Positions 18,094 to 27,309 of a stretch of 64,000 bases of DNA are shown one piece after another. The first letter of the stretch is position 1, and every line of letters begins with the position of its first letter. Position numbers and translations under genes: made by a program. This stretch comes from Devosia beringensis (GTDB lineage Bacteria > Pseudomonadota > Alphaproteobacteria > Rhizobiales > Devosiaceae): NCBI RefSeq assembly GCF_014926585.1, contig NZ_CP045422.1, positions 2,882,001 through 2,946,000 on the forward strand, read 5' to 3'. The notes under the pieces are model-generated. The model was given only the letters and a program-made list of their open reading frames with translations. It did no database searches and was not told the origin of the DNA.

Positions 18094-19116
18094 ATGCGCA
18101 TGCACAGGCTCATCACTACTTCCGTCCTTGTCGCTCTGGCCGGGCTGTCCACCCTGCCGGCCATGGCGCAGACGGCTGTCAAGTTCACGCTGGACTGGAA
18201 ATATGAGGGTCCAGCGGCCGGCTTTCTGCTGGCGCTGGACAAGGGATATTTCAAGGCGGAAGGGCTCGACGTCACCATCGACAGCGGCAATGGCTCGGTC
18301 GAGGCCATTCCGCGCGTCGCCACCGGTGCCTATCAAATGGGCTTTGGCGACATCAATTCAGTGATCAAATATCTCGACGAGGATCCCAGCCAGCCGGTCA
18401 AGGCCGTGATGATGGTCTATGAGAAGCCGGTCTTTGCCGTGGTCGGCCGGAAGTCGCTGGGCGTCACCGAAGATCCGAAGTCGCTGGAAGGCAAGACCCT
18501 GGGCGCGCCGCCGCCGGATGGCGCTTTTGCGCAATGGCCGGCCTTTGTCGAGGCTGCCGGGATCGATACCTCGGGCATTACGCTGGAATCGATCGGTTTC
18601 CCCGTGCGCGAGCCGATGCTGGCTTCGGGCGATGTCGATGGCGTGTTCGGCTTTGCCTTTTCGGTGATCCTCAACCTCAAGGCCAATGGGGTGCCTGACG
18701 AGGACATCGCCACCATCCTGTTCGCTGACAACGGGCTGAACCTTTATGGCAATGCCGTGCTGGTCAACGAAACCTTCGCCGAGGGAAACCCAGAGGCCGT
18801 GAAGGGTTTCCTGCGCGCGCTGGTCAAGGGCTTCTCGGATGCGGTCGCTGATCCGGCGGCAGGCGTTGCTGCCGTATTGGCACGCAATGAAACGCTCAAC
18901 AGCGATATCGAACTCGAAAGGCTCGACATGGCCAATGCGATGAATATCAAGACGCCCTACGTGATCGAAAACGGGTTTGGCGATGTCGACATGGACCGGT
19001 TGGCTGCGTCGATCGAGACGCTCAAGGTTTCCATGGGCCTGACCGGCGCCGTCGCAGCGGCGGACGTGTTCGACGCGCAGTATCTGGCGCCGGCTGCCGA
19101 GCGCATGCTGCCGTAA
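18094..19116 (+). CDS. ABC transporter substrate-binding protein, SsuA/THI5-like
   Basis: The product has 340 residues. The start at MRMHRLITTSV is preferred because a signal peptide follows (cleavage near AMAQT) and GGGGA stands just upstream; the reading from 18001 would bury the signal. The mature N-terminus VKFTLDWKYEGPAAGFLLAL, GYFKAEGLDV and the later GFGDINS mark the NMT1/THI5-like, nitrate/sulfonate/taurine binding fold. It heads a three-gene importer with the ATPase and permease that follow. No TPP riboswitch is visible upstream, which argues against thiamine-precursor uptake. The substrate is unknown; nitrogenous bases or sulfonates are candidates. Confidence 0.9.
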   Translation: MRMHRLITTSVLVALAGLSTLPAMAQTAVKFTLDWKYEGPAAGFLLALDKGYFKAEGLDVTIDSGNGSVEAIPRVATGAYQMGFGDINSVIKYLDEDPSQPVKAVMMVYEKPVFAVVGRKSLGVTEDPKSLEGKTLGAPPPDGAFAQWPAFVEAAGIDTSGITLESIGFPVREPMLASGDVDGVFGFAFSVILNLKANGVPDEDIATILFADNGLNLYGNAVLVNETFAEGNPEAVKGFLRALVKGFSDAVADPAAGVAAVLARNETLNSDIELERLDMANAMNIKTPYVIENGFGDVDMDRLAASIETLKVSMGLTGAVAAADVFDAQYLAPAAERMLP

Positions 19117-19173
19117 TCAACGCCACATGGCCCGGGCAGTTTTGTCCGGGCCTTTTTCGCAGCCGGAGGCAGG

Positions 19174-19959
19174 ATGGCTCTCGTCAGTATCGACAATGTG
19201 GATATGCGCTATGGCGGGGCTGGGGGAACCCTGGCGGTCAGCGGGCTCAACATGCGGATCGCGCGCGGTGACTTCGTTGCCGTGGTCGGCCCATCGGGCT
19301 GTGGCAAGTCCACCCTGATGAAGCTGGTCACCGGCCTGCACATTCCCCAGCAAGGCACGGTGATCGTGGCGGGCAGTCAGGTCACCAAGCCCGTATCAAT
19401 CGTGGGCATGGCGTTTCAGAACCCGACCATGCTGCCCTGGCGCACGACGCTGGAGAATATCCTGCTGCCGCTCGAAATCGTCGAGAGGCACCGCCATCGG
19501 CTGCGGGCCAACAAGGCCGAGTATGTCGCCAAGGCGGAGCGCCTGCTCGAGACCGTGGGGCTCAAGGGGTTTGGCGACAAGTTCCCTTGGCAGTTGTCGG
19601 GCGGCATGCAGCAACGGGCCAATCTGTCCCGGGCGCTGATCCATGAGCCTGAACTGCTGATGCTGGACGAACCCTTCGGGGCCCTCGATGCCTTTACCCG
19701 CGAAGAGCTGTGGTGTGTCATTCGCGACCTGCATGCGGCGCAGGATGTCACCATCGTGCTGGTGACGCATGACCTGCGCGAGTCGGTGTTCCTGGCCGAC
19801 AAGGTCATGGTCATGAGTGCTCGACCGGGGCGCGTGGTGGCCGAGCATGTGGTGCCGTTTGCGCGACCGCGTCAGCTCGACCTCATGTATGACAGCGCCT
19901 TCAACGAAATGGTGCAGGCATTGCATGGCGAGATCGCCAATGCGAGGGCGGCAGCATGA
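19174..19959 (+). CDS. ABC transporter ATP-binding protein (SsuB/TauB type)
   Basis: The product has 261 residues. Walker A is GPSGCGKST, the Q loop lies in MAFQNPTMLPWRTT, the signature is LSGGMQQRANLSRAL and Walker B LLMLDEPFGALDAFTREEL. The sequence MLPWRTTLENILLPLEI is typical of the nitrate/sulfonate/taurine group. It energises the importer formed with the preceding binding protein and the following permease, whose start overlaps its stop by 4 nt. Confidence 0.94.
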   Translation: MALVSIDNVDMRYGGAGGTLAVSGLNMRIARGDFVAVVGPSGCGKSTLMKLVTGLHIPQQGTVIVAGSQVTKPVSIVGMAFQNPTMLPWRTTLENILLPLEIVERHRHRLRANKAEYVAKAERLLETVGLKGFGDKFPWQLSGGMQQRANLSRALIHEPELLMLDEPFGALDAFTREELWCVIRDLHAAQDVTIVLVTHDLRESVFLADKVMVMSARPGRVVAEHVVPFARPRQLDLMYDSAFNEMVQALHGEIANARAAA

Positions 19960-20774
19960 CCGGGGTGGAAAGTGTCGTTGCCGATTCCGTGTTGCCCCCG
20001 CCCAAAGGCGTTACAATCAACTGGCTGCTGCTGGCGCCCTGGCTCTACACGATAGCCCTCTTCCTGGTGTGGGAGGTTGTCGTGCGTGCGATGGGGATTT
20101 CACAGACCGTACTGCCCGCGCCGAGCCGCATTGCCGAGGCGATCGTGCAATACTGGTCGCCGATCTGGAAGAACTCGCTGCAGACGCTCTATACCACCGT
20201 GCTGGGCTTTCTGCTGGCGGTGGTTGCCGGGCTGGGACTGGGCCTGTTCGTGGGTTGGTCCAAGTCCATCTATGCCGGGCTCTATCCGATCATGATCGGG
20301 TTCAACGCCATCCCCAAGGTGGCGCTGGTGCCGATCCTGGTGATCTGGTTCGGCATCGGCACGGTGCCCGCCGTGCTGACGGCCTTCCTGATCTCGTTCT
20401 TTCCCATCGTGGTCAATGTTGCGACCGGGCTTGCCACGATCGAGCCCGAGACCGAGGACGTGCTGCGCGCCCTGGGCGCCAAAAAGCTCGACATCATGCT
20501 CAAGGTCGGCATTCCGCGCTCGATGCCCTATTTCTTCGGCTCGCTGAAGATCGCCATCACGCTGGCCTTTGTCGGCTCGGTGGTGTCGGAATCGGTGGCA
20601 TCCAATTCGGGGCTGGGCAATATGATGAGCTCGGCGCAAAGCCAGTTCAACGTGCCACTGGTGTTTGCCGGACTGATGATGCTCGCCGTCGAGGGCATCG
20701 CCATGTACGCGCTGATGGCCTGGCTGGAAAAGCGCATGACCGGCTGGGCGCACCGTTCGACGATGAGCAACTAG
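19956..20774 (+). CDS. ABC transporter permease (SsuC/TauC type)
   Basis: The product has 272 residues and six membrane segments. The EAA loop is DVLRALGAKKLDIMLKVGIP, which contacts the ATPase. The family pattern VLPAPSRIAEAIVQYW near the N-terminus matches the SsuC/TauC/NrtB permeases. Its TAG stop shares CTAG with the stop of the convergent MarR gene, leaving no room for a terminator between them. Confidence 0.93.
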   Translation: MTGVESVVADSVLPPPKGVTINWLLLAPWLYTIALFLVWEVVVRAMGISQTVLPAPSRIAEAIVQYWSPIWKNSLQTLYTTVLGFLLAVVAGLGLGLFVGWSKSIYAGLYPIMIGFNAIPKVALVPILVIWFGIGTVPAVLTAFLISFFPIVVNVATGLATIEPETEDVLRALGAKKLDIMLKVGIPRSMPYFFGSLKIAITLAFVGSVVSESVASNSGLGNMMSSAQSQFNVPLVFAGLMMLAVEGIAMYALMAWLEKRMTGWAHRSTMSN

Positions 20775-21289
20775 TCGCCGTTCACCAGGCTCAGGCGCTC
20801 CAGCGTCGCTTGATCGGCGGGGTCGACCATGCCGGCCAGGAAGCGGGTGACGATTGCGCGGGAATCCGGGGGCAGGCTGGCAATTGCCTGGTTGATGCGA
20901 CTGGCCTGGGTGGCCGACAGGGTGCCGAAGAAGTCGCGGCCCTTGTCGGTGGCAAACAGCAGGCGCTGGCGGCGGTCGGAGCGGCCGGTCTTCTGCTCGA
21001 CATAGCCATTGTCGATGAGCTGGCGCAGGACGCGGGCCAGGCTCTGCTTGGTGATCTTGAGGATGTCGAGCAGATCGGCCACCGGCATGCCGGGACGCAG
21101 ATTGACGAAATAGAGGACGCGATGGTGGGCCCGCCCGAAGCCCTGGTGCTCGAGCATGGCATCGGCGTCGCCGGTGAAATCGCGATAGGCGAAAAAGAAC
21201 AGGCCCATGATGTCGAGGGGAAGGGCCTGCCCGTCGGGCCCAGCGTAATTTATGTCAGCCTTGTTGACATTTTTTTCGTACGCTGCCAT
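20771..21289 (-). CDS. MarR-family winged-helix regulator
   Basis: The product has 172 residues. The winged helix spans about 60-130: recognition region LLDILKITKQSLARVLRQL and wing QKTGRSDRRQRLLFATDKG. It is transcribed divergently from ilvE and convergently with the ABC permease, sharing a CTAG stop overlap. Its target is unknown: ilvE, itself, or the adjacent importer. MarR proteins are usually dimeric repressors released by small aromatic ligands. Confidence 0.87.
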   Translation of the reverse strand: MAAYEKNVNKADINYAGPDGQALPLDIMGLFFFAYRDFTGDADAMLEHQGFGRAHHRVLYFVNLRPGMPVADLLDILKITKQSLARVLRQLIDNGYVEQKTGRSDRRQRLLFATDKGRDFFGTLSATQASRINQAIASLPPDSRAIVTRFLAGMVDPADQATLERLSLVNGD

Positions 21290-21422
21290 TGTCTTCCCAT
21301 CAGGACGCCGTTGATGTCTTATCCCTCAGCCTTTGTGGTTTGCCAAGGCCCCGGAGGTCGGGCATGATCGTTGCCAAACAGGTAGCGGGGACGGTGTCTG
21401 CAAGCATATTCGGGAGACGAGG

Positions 21423-22313
21423 ATGGCCGGCGTGCCGATGGACCAGCGTGAAGGCTGGATCTGGTTTGATGGCGAGTTCAAACCGTGGAAAGACGCAAAG
21501 ATTCATGTGCTGACGCATGGGCTGCACTATGCCAGCTCGGTGTTTGAAGGTGAACGCGCCTATGGCGGCGAAATCTTCAAGTCGCGCGAGCATTCCGAGC
21601 GGTTGATCCGTTCGGCGGCGACGCTGGACATGCCTATGCCCTGGTCGGTCGACCAGATCGAGGAGGCCAAGCGGGCCGTGCTCGACAAGAATGGCCTGGT
21701 CGATGCCTATGTGCGTCCCGTGGCCTGGCGCGGTTCGGAAGAGCTGAGCGTGCCGGCGCGCAACAATACCGTGCATCTGGCGATCGCGGCCTGGATCTGG
21801 CCGAGCTATTTCTCGGTCGAAGAAAAGCTCAAGGGCATTCGCCTCGAATGGAGCAAGTGGAAGCGCCCGTCGCCGGAGACGATTCCATCTTCGGCCAAGG
21901 CTGCCGGTCTCTACATGATCTGCACGCTGAGCAAGGACGCGGCCATGGCCAATGGCTATGCCGACGCGCTGATGCTGGATTATCGCGGCTATGTGGCGGA
22001 AGCCACCGGCGCCAATGTGTTCTTCATCAAGGGCAAGGACATCACCACGCCGACGCCCGACTGTTTCCTCAACGGCATTACAAGGCAGACGCTGATCGAG
22101 CTGGCCAAGCGCAATGGCTATACGGTGACCGAGCGTCACATCATGCCGGAAGAGCTGAGCCAGTTCGACGAATGCTTCCTGACGGGTACGGCCGCCGAGG
22201 TTACGCCGGTCAGTGTCATCGGGGATTACAAATTCACCCCGGGCGATGGCTGCCGCACGCTGATCGACGCCTATTCGGCGGAAGTGCAGCCCAAGCGCGC
22301 CGCCGCCGAATAA
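21423..22313 (+). CDS. ilvE: Branched-chain amino acid aminotransferase
   Basis: This 296-residue class IV PLP-dependent aminotransferase starts at ATG 21423 with GGGAG about 7 nt upstream; the upstream in-frame extension is ignored. Motifs include WFDGEFKPWKDAKIHVLTHG, ASSVFEGERAY and the PLP region GYVAEATGANVFFIKG. The lysine is in ARPSSAKAAG-like context (IPSSAKAAGLYM). It catalyses the last step of Leu, Ile and Val synthesis with glutamate as amino donor. A D-amino-acid aminotransferase is less likely given the VFEG(E)RAY motif. The gene is monocistronic, with its own terminator. Confidence 0.92.
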   Translation: MAGVPMDQREGWIWFDGEFKPWKDAKIHVLTHGLHYASSVFEGERAYGGEIFKSREHSERLIRSAATLDMPMPWSVDQIEEAKRAVLDKNGLVDAYVRPVAWRGSEELSVPARNNTVHLAIAAWIWPSYFSVEEKLKGIRLEWSKWKRPSPETIPSSAKAAGLYMICTLSKDAAMANGYADALMLDYRGYVAEATGANVFFIKGKDITTPTPDCFLNGITRQTLIELAKRNGYTVTERHIMPEELSQFDECFLTGTAAEVTPVSVIGDYKFTPGDGCRTLIDAYSAEVQPKRAAAE

Positions 22314-22331
22314 CTGCCGGCATCTGAATGC

Positions 22332-22360
22332 AAAAGCCGGGCCCAGGGCCCGGCTTTTTT
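22332..22360. terminator. Bidirectional terminator between ilvE and the Mla operon
   Basis: GCCGGGCCC and GGGCCCGGC form a perfect inverted repeat (22336-22354), preceded by AAAA and followed by TTTTTT. It lies between two convergent units and should serve both strands. Confidence 0.9.
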
Positions 22361-22376
22361 GTGGCCGCTGCGTCGA

Positions 22377-22967
22377 TCACGCGGTTTGGGCAGTCCAGAG
22401 CAGGATCTCGGACATGACCTGGCGCAGGGCGGTATCGAGCCCGCCAATGGCGGCTGCTGCCGGCTCGATGGTGGCCGGCTGGGTCGCCGAAAAGCTCCTG
22501 CTGGCGAAAATCAGGCCGCGCCGCTCGTCGACCAGCTTGGCATTGATGGTGACGGTGGCCAGGTTGCCATTGCTGGCATCGATCTCGAAGGCCTGCAGGT
22601 CGGTCGCCAGCGTGATATCGACGCTGAGCTGATCGTCGGGCCGGCCGATATTGGGAAAGTTGGAGGCCTGGAAGGTCTGCAGCAGCCGGGTCTGCACCAG
22701 ACGGGGCAGGGTGTCGGATAGCTGGGCGTCGGGCAGATAGCTCAGCACATTGCCGACATCCCGCACGACGACGCGCTGGGTGTCGTAGGTCTGGACGGCC
22801 ACGGGCAGGGTGATCACCACCACCCGTGACGAGCGCCGACGCATCGGCACCTGGCTGGCGCTGGTCAGATCATAGGTGATGGGCGGGGTGGCGGCGAGGC
22901 AACCGGCCAGGCCCAATGCCAGCGTCGAAGCCCCAAAGACCATGAATGCGCGTCGTGTGGTGGCCAT
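22377..22967 (-). CDS. ABC-type transport auxiliary lipoprotein (PqiC/MlaC-like role)
   Basis: The product has 196 residues. The N-terminus MATTRRAFMVFGASTLALGLAGC is a lipoprotein signal with lipobox LAGC. The rest matches the ABC transport auxiliary component family seen with MCE operons (SRVVVITLPVAVQTYDTQRVV, LVQTRLLQTFQ). It is anchored by a lipid, probably to the outer membrane, and works with the MlaD/F/E proteins in phospholipid or lipophile traffic across the envelope. It is the last gene of the operon, 5 bp after mlaD. Confidence 0.85.
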   Translation of the reverse strand: MATTRRAFMVFGASTLALGLAGCLAATPPITYDLTSASQVPMRRRSSRVVVITLPVAVQTYDTQRVVVRDVGNVLSYLPDAQLSDTLPRLVQTRLLQTFQASNFPNIGRPDDQLSVDITLATDLQAFEIDASNGNLATVTINAKLVDERRGLIFASRSFSATQPATIEPAAAAIGGLDTALRQVMSEILLWTAQTA

Positions 22968-22972
22968 CGGTC

Positions 22973-24568
22973 CTACCTCTTGTTGTATTCGCGAACGGTA
23001 TCGCCGCCAAAGATCAGACCCTGAGGATTGCTCTCAAGGTTGCGCACCACGCGGTCGAGCCGCTGCAGCGTCGCCCGCGCTTCCTGAGCCAGCGAGGCAT
23101 AGCCCGGCAGGCCGTTGGACGTGAAGTTGTTCAGGCCGGCGGCGATGCCGGCAGTGCTGACATTGAGCTGGTCGGCCAGTTCGCGGATCGATACGGCCGC
23201 AGCGCTGATCTGTTCAAAGACGCCTTCGCCTTCCGCATTGGTAACCGAACTGTCGACCTTGGCGAGAATTTCGTCAACCTTGCCGGCGGAGCCAACCAGG
23301 GAGGACGAGACTGTGTTCAGGTTGTCGACGATGGTGTCGACGTCTTCGGACTTGTCGCCAAGGCTGGTGGTGAACTCGTCGACATTGCCCAGGACGCGGT
23401 TGATCAGCTGCGGGTCGATCTGGGCGGCGACCTGATTGATCTTGAGCACGGCCGGGTCGAGATTTTTCACCATGGTGGTAATGCCTTCCGACAGGGTGCC
23501 GGTGGCCGCGAAGAGGCTGTCGATTTCTTCGGCATTGCGCGCCAGGCTGTCGGTGAAGGTGGAAACATCGGCGACCACCGCGGCGACCTTTTCGGGCGGC
23601 ACGGAGTCGAGGATATCCTGGAGCTGGGAGGTCATCCCGCCAACCTTGCCCGACACGTCATCGACATTGGCGACGATGCGGCTGACCGCCTCGGGGTCGA
23701 TGGCGGCGGTCACGGCGTCAATACGCTCAACGCTGCCCGACAGCGATGCGCTCATCGTGGTCAGGTCGCTGGACAGGGTCGAGGCGGCATCAAAGAAGGC
23801 ATCAACCTTTCCGGCATTGCGCGACAGGGTGTCGCTGAACGAGGCGATGTTGTCGACGACCTGCGTGACCCGTTCCGGCGGAATTGAATCGGCCAGTTCG
23901 CCCAGCTTGGTTGACAGCGCGCCGATCTGCTCGGCCATTGGCCCCACCTGCTGGCCGGCCTCGGCGATCGTGGCCAAGGCATCCTGGACGCCCTCGGCAT
24001 TGGCGGCCAAAGCATCGGTGAAGGTGGTGACGTTGCTGATGGTCTGGTTGAGCTTTTCGTCATTGGCATCAAGGAAGCCATTGAGACGGTCTACGGCGGT
24101 GGCCGTGCCGTTGATGGTGGTCGAGAGGCCATCAAGGATGGACTGGAAATCGGAGACCTTGGCATAGAGGGTGGGGACGTCGCGCCCCGGCTCGGTGGTC
24201 GGCGGGCTGGCATCGGCGGAGCCACCGGACAGCTGCAGCGAGCCCACGCCCGTCAGGCCCTGAAAGCCCATCAGCGCCTTGGTATTGGCCTTGATCGGAA
24301 TGGAGGCGTCGATTTCGATGCGTGCAATGACGCGATTGATGTCGGCAGGATCGAGATGTACGGTCCTGACCTGGCCGATCTTGATGCCGTTGAACTGCAC
24401 CTCGGTGCTCGGGCTGAGACCGGATACCGTCCCGGTGAAGATGATCTCGTATTCCCGCGTCTCGATATTGCTTGAGGGACCGGCGAACCAGTAGACAAAA
24501 CCGAACATGGCCACCAGGACAGCAATGGCGATGGCGCCGACGATAGCGTAATTTGCCTTGTTTTCCAT
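22973..24568 (-). CDS. mlaD: MlaD-family MCE protein with long helical tail
   Basis: The product has 531 residues. One N-terminal membrane anchor (about 9-30) is followed by a single MCE domain (about 38-120; VQFNGIKIGQVRTVHLDP). About 380 residues of Ser/Thr/Ala/Asp-rich helix come next, containing quasi-repeats of the type VSTFTDSLARNAEEIDSLF. The long helical part could form a tunnel or needle across the periplasm, as in PqiB-type proteins. E. coli MlaD is only about 180 residues, so this is a long rhizobial-type form. It lies 3 bp after mlaF. Confidence 0.9.
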   Translation of the reverse strand: MENKANYAIVGAIAIAVLVAMFGFVYWFAGPSSNIETREYEIIFTGTVSGLSPSTEVQFNGIKIGQVRTVHLDPADINRVIARIEIDASIPIKANTKALMGFQGLTGVGSLQLSGGSADASPPTTEPGRDVPTLYAKVSDFQSILDGLSTTINGTATAVDRLNGFLDANDEKLNQTISNVTTFTDALAANAEGVQDALATIAEAGQQVGPMAEQIGALSTKLGELADSIPPERVTQVVDNIASFSDTLSRNAGKVDAFFDAASTLSSDLTTMSASLSGSVERIDAVTAAIDPEAVSRIVANVDDVSGKVGGMTSQLQDILDSVPPEKVAAVVADVSTFTDSLARNAEEIDSLFAATGTLSEGITTMVKNLDPAVLKINQVAAQIDPQLINRVLGNVDEFTTSLGDKSEDVDTIVDNLNTVSSSLVGSAGKVDEILAKVDSSVTNAEGEGVFEQISAAAVSIRELADQLNVSTAGIAAGLNNFTSNGLPGYASLAQEARATLQRLDRVVRNLESNPQGLIFGGDTVREYNKR

Positions 24569-24571
24569 GGT

Positions 24572-25363
24572 TCAGCCTTCGGTGTTGTGGGCGCGGGGGC
24601 CGTGGAAATATTCCCTGAGCCAGGGCTCGGAGGCGGCACGCATTTCGCTCAGCGTGCCGGCCTTGAGCAGCTTGCCATCAGCCAAAGCGACGATGCGGTC
24701 GCAGGCAGTTTCGAGACTATCCAGATCGTGGGTGACCATCAGTACCGAAAGCCCCAGGGTATTGCTCAGCGTCACGATCAACTCGTCGAACTTGCCCGCG
24801 CCAATCGGATCAAGGCCAGCGGTGGGTTCGTCAAGAAACAGAATTTTCGGATCGAGGGCCAAAGCGCGGGCCAGGGCCGCGCGCTTGATCATGCCACCCG
24901 ACAGCTGGGTGGGGAAGGTGTAAGCCGCCGAGGCCGGCAGGCCGACCAGATCAATTTTCATGCGGGCGATCTCGCGGCGCAGACGCGGCGACATGTCGAG
25001 ATGCTCGCGCATGGGGAATTCGATATTCTCCATCACATTGAGCGAAGAGAACAGCGCGCCCTGCTGGAACAGCACGCCCCAGTCGCGCCGCAGCAGCTCG
25101 CGCTCGCGCGGGGTCAGGCCGGAAAACGGCCGGCCAAAGACGGTGATTTCGCCGCGCTGATGCGGGATCAGCCCGGCCATGGCCCGCATGGTGACGGTCT
25201 TGCCGGAGCCGGAGGGGCCGATCAGCCCGAGAATTTCGCCACTGCGCAGCTCAAAGCCCAGCCCGTCGATGACCTTGACGGGGCCAAAGCTGACGGCCAG
25301 ATCATCGACGGTCATGGCCGACGCGCCGGAGGGGGAAGCGAAAGCTGAAGCGGTCTGGTTCAT
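24572..25363 (-). CDS. mlaF: MlaF-type ABC ATPase
   Basis: The product has 263 residues. Walker A is GPSGSGKTV, the Q-loop region GVLFQQGALFSSLNVMENI, the signature LSGGMIKRAALARAL and Walker B ILFLDEPTAGLDPIGAG. GALFSSLNV and SGGMIKR are typical of MlaF/Mkl ATPases. It powers the MCE lipid transport complex at the inner membrane. The gene is 3 bp from each operon neighbour. Confidence 0.94.
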   Translation of the reverse strand: MNQTASAFASPSGASAMTVDDLAVSFGPVKVIDGLGFELRSGEILGLIGPSGSGKTVTMRAMAGLIPHQRGEITVFGRPFSGLTPRERELLRRDWGVLFQQGALFSSLNVMENIEFPMREHLDMSPRLRREIARMKIDLVGLPASAAYTFPTQLSGGMIKRAALARALALDPKILFLDEPTAGLDPIGAGKFDELIVTLSNTLGLSVLMVTHDLDSLETACDRIVALADGKLLKAGTLSEMRAASEPWLREYFHGPRAHNTEG

Positions 25364-25366
25364 GGT

Positions 25367-26524
25367 CTAGAATCCGATCGCCGCAAAGAAGATGGCGAAC
25401 AGGCCGTCGGCGACGATGACCACGAAGATCGATTTGACCACCGACGAGGTGGTGCGGCGGCCCAGAGACTCCGAGGAGCCGCGTACCTTCATGCCTTCAA
25501 CCGCGGCGAGCAGGGCCACCAGCAGGCCCATGAACGGCGCCTTGATCAGGCCGACCGACAGACTGGTCATGCTCATGGCGTCGCGCAGCCGCAGGATGAA
25601 AACGTCGATGGGGATATTGCCATAGGCCTTGGCCACCAGAATGGCGCCGGCCAGACCCGCCATGGAGCCGATGAAGGCGAGCAGGGGCAGGCCGATGATC
25701 AGCACCAGGGTGCGCGGCAGCATGAGCGCCTGGTAGGGATCAACGCCCATGACGCGCAGGGCATCGAACTCCTCGCGGATGCGCATCGAGCCGATCTCGG
25801 CGGTGATGGCCGAACCGGAACGACCGGCGACCATGATGGCAGCCAGCAGCACGCCGATCTCGCGGAACATCAGGATGGCGGCCAGGTCGACGACCAGGAT
25901 CGTGGCGCCGAAATTGCGCAGCTGCAGGATGGTCTGCTGGGTGATGATGGCGCCCACCACCAGAGAGATCAGCGCCACGATGGGAATGGCGCGCAGGATG
26001 ATCTGTTCGAATTGCTGCACGAAGCTGGCGAGACGCAAGGGCGCGCTGCCGGTCACGGTGTGGCCGAGCGCGGCCAGCAGCCGGCCCTGGGTAAAATTGA
26101 CGGCGACAAAATCGTCAGCGGCGGCCATGACGAAGCCGCCCACACCCACCAGGGGCGCCAGGAGACGGTTCTGCTGTGGCGGCGGGGTCGGCTTTACCGG
26201 CGTGTACTGGTTGATTCGCTCGAGCAGCGTCACATGCTTGTCCGAGCCGCCGACCAATTGGCGGGGATTGCCACCCTCACCGCGGTGCAATTGGGTGAGC
26301 AGCCAGGCGCCGGTGGTATCGAGGGCACCAATACCGCTTATGTCTATGGTTGGACTGGCATTTTTGGACAGGGTAGCGGTCAGGTCAGCGACCTCGTGTT
26401 CAAGTGCGCGCGCATTGCTGGAGATCCAATCGCCGGAGCAGCGGACTGGCTGATCCGCGCCCTGCTGCGCCACATGCTCGATATATTGACCCATCAGACC
26501 TGCAAATGCCGCTTTGAACGTCAT
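25367..26524 (-). CDS. mlaE: STAS-like domain fused to MlaE-family permease
   Basis: The product has about 385 residues. Residues 1-125 resemble a STAS/MlaB domain (VRCSGDW, SPTIDISGIGALDTTGAWLL), and 140-385 are the MlaE permease with five or six membrane helices, VMAGRSGSAITAEIGSMR and EEFDALRVMGVDPY. In E. coli MlaB is a separate protein; here it is fused. It opens the operon mlaE-F-D-lipoprotein. The start is uncertain: ATG 26524, ATG 26548 and ATG 26494 are all in frame and none has a strong ribosome site. A perfect 6-bp inverted repeat (26523-26535) covers the chosen start codon. Confidence 0.9.
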   Translation of the reverse strand: MTFKAAFAGLMGQYIEHVAQQGADQPVRCSGDWISSNARALEHEVADLTATLSKNASPTIDISGIGALDTTGAWLLTQLHRGEGGNPRQLVGGSDKHVTLLERINQYTPVKPTPPPQQNRLLAPLVGVGGFVMAAADDFVAVNFTQGRLLAALGHTVTGSAPLRLASFVQQFEQIILRAIPIVALISLVVGAIITQQTILQLRNFGATILVVDLAAILMFREIGVLLAAIMVAGRSGSAITAEIGSMRIREEFDALRVMGVDPYQALMLPRTLVLIIGLPLLAFIGSMAGLAGAILVAKAYGNIPIDVFILRLRDAMSMTSLSVGLIKAPFMGLLVALLAAVEGMKVRGSSESLGRRTTSSVVKSIFVVIVADGLFAIFFAAIGF

Positions 26525-26608
26525 GCTAATAGCATGTTCTGGCCACATTTGGGACAGTGGTGAAGCACTAACGCGTCAATGTGAGATTGGTTCGCCGCCG
26601 GCACGCGG

Positions 26609-27055
26609 TTATTTCCAGCGGGCTCTGGCACGGTCGTCATCGGCGTGTGCGGCGACCCAATGGCTGCCCTCGGGCCCAGTCTCCTGCTTCCAGAACGGGG
26701 CATCGGTCTTGAGGGTATCCATGAGGAATTCGGCGCCGGCGAAGGCCGCGACGCGGTGGGCCGACAGCGTCATGACCTGGACGATCGGCTCGCCGGCGGC
26801 CAGGGCGCCGTATCGATGGATCACCGTTGCTGCCAGCAGCTCAAAGCGGGTGGTGGCGTCGTCGACAAGGGTCTGCAGCTGGTTGATGGCCAGCTCGGGA
26901 TAGCATTCGAGAGTCAGGGTGGTGACCGGCGTGTCCGGGGTGGAGCGGACGAGGCCGGTGAAAGTCACCACGGCGCCGGCGCCGTCAGCGGCGACGAGGA
27001 AGGCATTGGTTTCGGCGCCCGGATCGAAGCGCTCCGTGGTGACGCGGACGGGCAT
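26609..27055 (-). CDS. moaE: Molybdopterin synthase catalytic subunit MoaE
   Basis: The product has 148 residues. Together with MoaD it transfers sulphur to cyclic pyranopterin monophosphate to make molybdopterin. Motifs are GAVVTFTGLVR, TLTLECYPELA, the region HRYGALAAGEPIVQVMT, HRVAAF and the catalytic C-terminal DAPFWKQE. It follows moaD by 2 bp. Confidence 0.95.
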   Translation of the reverse strand: MPVRVTTERFDPGAETNAFLVAADGAGAVVTFTGLVRSTPDTPVTTLTLECYPELAINQLQTLVDDATTRFELLAATVIHRYGALAAGEPIVQVMTLSAHRVAAFAGAEFLMDTLKTDAPFWKQETGPEGSHWVAAHADDDRARARWK

Positions 27056-27057
27056 GG

Positions 27058-27309
27058 TCAGCCCCCGGTCATGGGCGGGAAAAAGGCGATGACGCTGGCG
27101 CCGGCAATGGGGGTGTCATGGGGGACCAGCCGGGCGTCGCGCGCCGATTTGATCAGGCTGCGCTTGGCGACGGCATGGGCAAAGGCCTCGTCGCGGTCTG
27201 CGAGCCAGTCGATGAGATCGGCAATGGTGAGCACGGAGGCGGGCGGGGAAACCTCTTCGCTGCCGCGGTTGAGCCGTTCGCGCAGCCAGGCGAAGTAGAG
27301 GATCTTCAC
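27058..27309 (-). CDS. moaD: Molybdopterin synthase sulphur carrier subunit MoaD
   Basis: This 83-residue beta-grasp protein ends in Gly-Gly (PPMTGG), the thiocarboxylation site. It starts at a GTG (VKILYFAWLRERL) that overlaps the pgsA stop as GTGA, giving translational coupling; a longer reading from 27480 lies within pgsA and is rejected. With the adjacent MoaE it forms the molybdopterin synthase. Confidence 0.93.
   Translation of the reverse strand: MKILYFAWLRERLNRGSEEVSPPASVLTIADLIDWLADRDEAFAHAVAKRSLIKSARDARLVPHDTPIAGASVIAFFPPMTGG

Noticed and set aside
21300..22139. 279-codon open frame opposite ilvE
   Set aside because: Shadow of the ilvE coding sequence; His/Arg/Gly-rich with no motif.
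26523..26535. Palindrome ATGCTA-A-TAGCAT over the mlaE start
   Set aside because: Short, overlaps the coding start, and no second copy noticed; treated as chance and only mentioned with the gene.
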